Of a stretch of 5,544 bases of DNA, positions 5,218-5,544 are shown piece by piece. The translations under genes were made by a program, and so were the position numbers. Source of the DNA: Methylobacteriaceae bacterium (GTDB lineage Bacteria; Pseudomonadota; Alphaproteobacteria; Rhizobiales; Beijerinckiaceae); the NCBI GenBank assembly GCA_019247255.1, contig JAFAPJ010000420.1, positions 1-5,544 of the forward strand, written 5' to 3'. A model generated the notes under the pieces. The model was not told the origin of the DNA. It made no database searches and was given only the letters and a program-made list of their open reading frames with translations. Numbering within the stretch: position 1 is the first letter of the stretch; each line of letters begins with the position of its first letter.

Positions 5218-5544
5218 CGGGTCACCAGCGCGATCCGGGCGTTGTACCAGTTCATGAAACCCGAGACCGCGAGGCTGATCGCGAGATAGAGCGCGAGCGT
5301 GATCGCGATGATCTCGATCGCCTGCCCGGTATTGTTGAGGGCCGAGCCCATGAACAGGCTGACGATGTCCGGGTAGGCGATGGCTGCCCCGAAGGATGAG
5401 TTCTTGACGACGTTGAGATATTGACTGGTCAGCGGCGGCACCATGACCCGGAGCGCCTGCGGGACCGTGACGAGCCGGAGCGTCTGGCTCTGCCGGAGCC
5501 CGAGCGCCTTCGCGGCCTCGATCTGCCCCGTCGGCACCGCCAGG
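5214..5544 (-). CDS. aapQ: General L-amino-acid ABC transporter permease AapQ, C-terminal part only
   Basis: Last 109 codons of an inner-membrane permease whose N-terminus lies beyond the window edge. The visible part opens at the EAA loop (TGQIEAAKALGLRQSQTLRL, then VTVPQALRVMVPP) and continues with LTSQYLNVVKNSSFGAAIAYPD, a hydrophobic segment near EIIAITLALYLAISLAVSGF, and the ending FMNWYNARIALVTR. The SQYLN, KNSS and MNWYNAR elements are characteristic of AapQ rather than AapM or HisQ/GlnP. It is co-directional with aapM and overlaps it by 4 bases, in the order Q then M known from aapJQMP operons, so aapJ (the binding protein) is expected just beyond 5544. Any internal GTG or ATG near the edge is not the true start. 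Confidence 0.92.
   Translation of the reverse strand, partial: LAVPTGQIEAAKALGLRQSQTLRLVTVPQALRVMVPPLTSQYLNVVKNSSFGAAIAYPDIVSLFMGSALNNTGQAIEIIAITLALYLAISLAVSGFMNWYNARIALVTR

Overview
This is a very GC-rich window whose genes strongly favour G or C at third codon positions. The content points to an alphaproteobacterium of the Hyphomicrobiales (Rhizobiales). The best clues are an AapQ-AapM type general L-amino-acid permease pair, a LivM of the kind common in that order, and a small exported protein with a Cys-x-x-x-Trp-Pro-Tyr motif. A Methylobacterium-like or related soil or plant-associated genus is my guess, made from recollection of similar proteins and not from a search.

Layout. (1) 1-1019, minus strand: livM, a branched-chain amino-acid (or related) ABC permease, with its C-terminus cut by the window edge. 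(2) 1020-1138: a short divergent intergenic region. (3) 1139-3240, plus strand: two genes with overlapping stop and start, an amidase-signature hydrolase resembling plant AMI1 (indole-3-acetamide hydrolase), then an SMP-30/gluconolactonase-like beta-propeller lactonase. (4) 3241-3378: a gap with two GC-rich hairpins. (5) 3379-3702, plus: a small exported two-cysteine protein of unknown function. (6) 3703-3819: a less GC-rich gap, probably a promoter region, with a possible 30-residue upstream ORF. (7) 3820-4038, plus: a 72-residue protein I do not recognise. (8) 4039-5544, minus: aapM and the 3' end of aapQ, overlapping by 4 bases and converging on the small ORF with no gap.

How they fit. Both flanks are nutrient-import permeases (LivM; AapQ/AapM). 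The centre holds a likely amide-plus-lactone catabolic pair divergent from livM. A coherent but unproven reading is uptake and hydrolysis of small nitrogenous compounds. No intact transporter is visible: livM has no livH directly upstream, and aapM is not followed by the usual ATPase gene aapP. No mobile element, CRISPR array, tRNA or rRNA was seen. Most of the window is ordinary metabolism. The least explained parts are the two small proteins and the gaps between 3241 and 4038.
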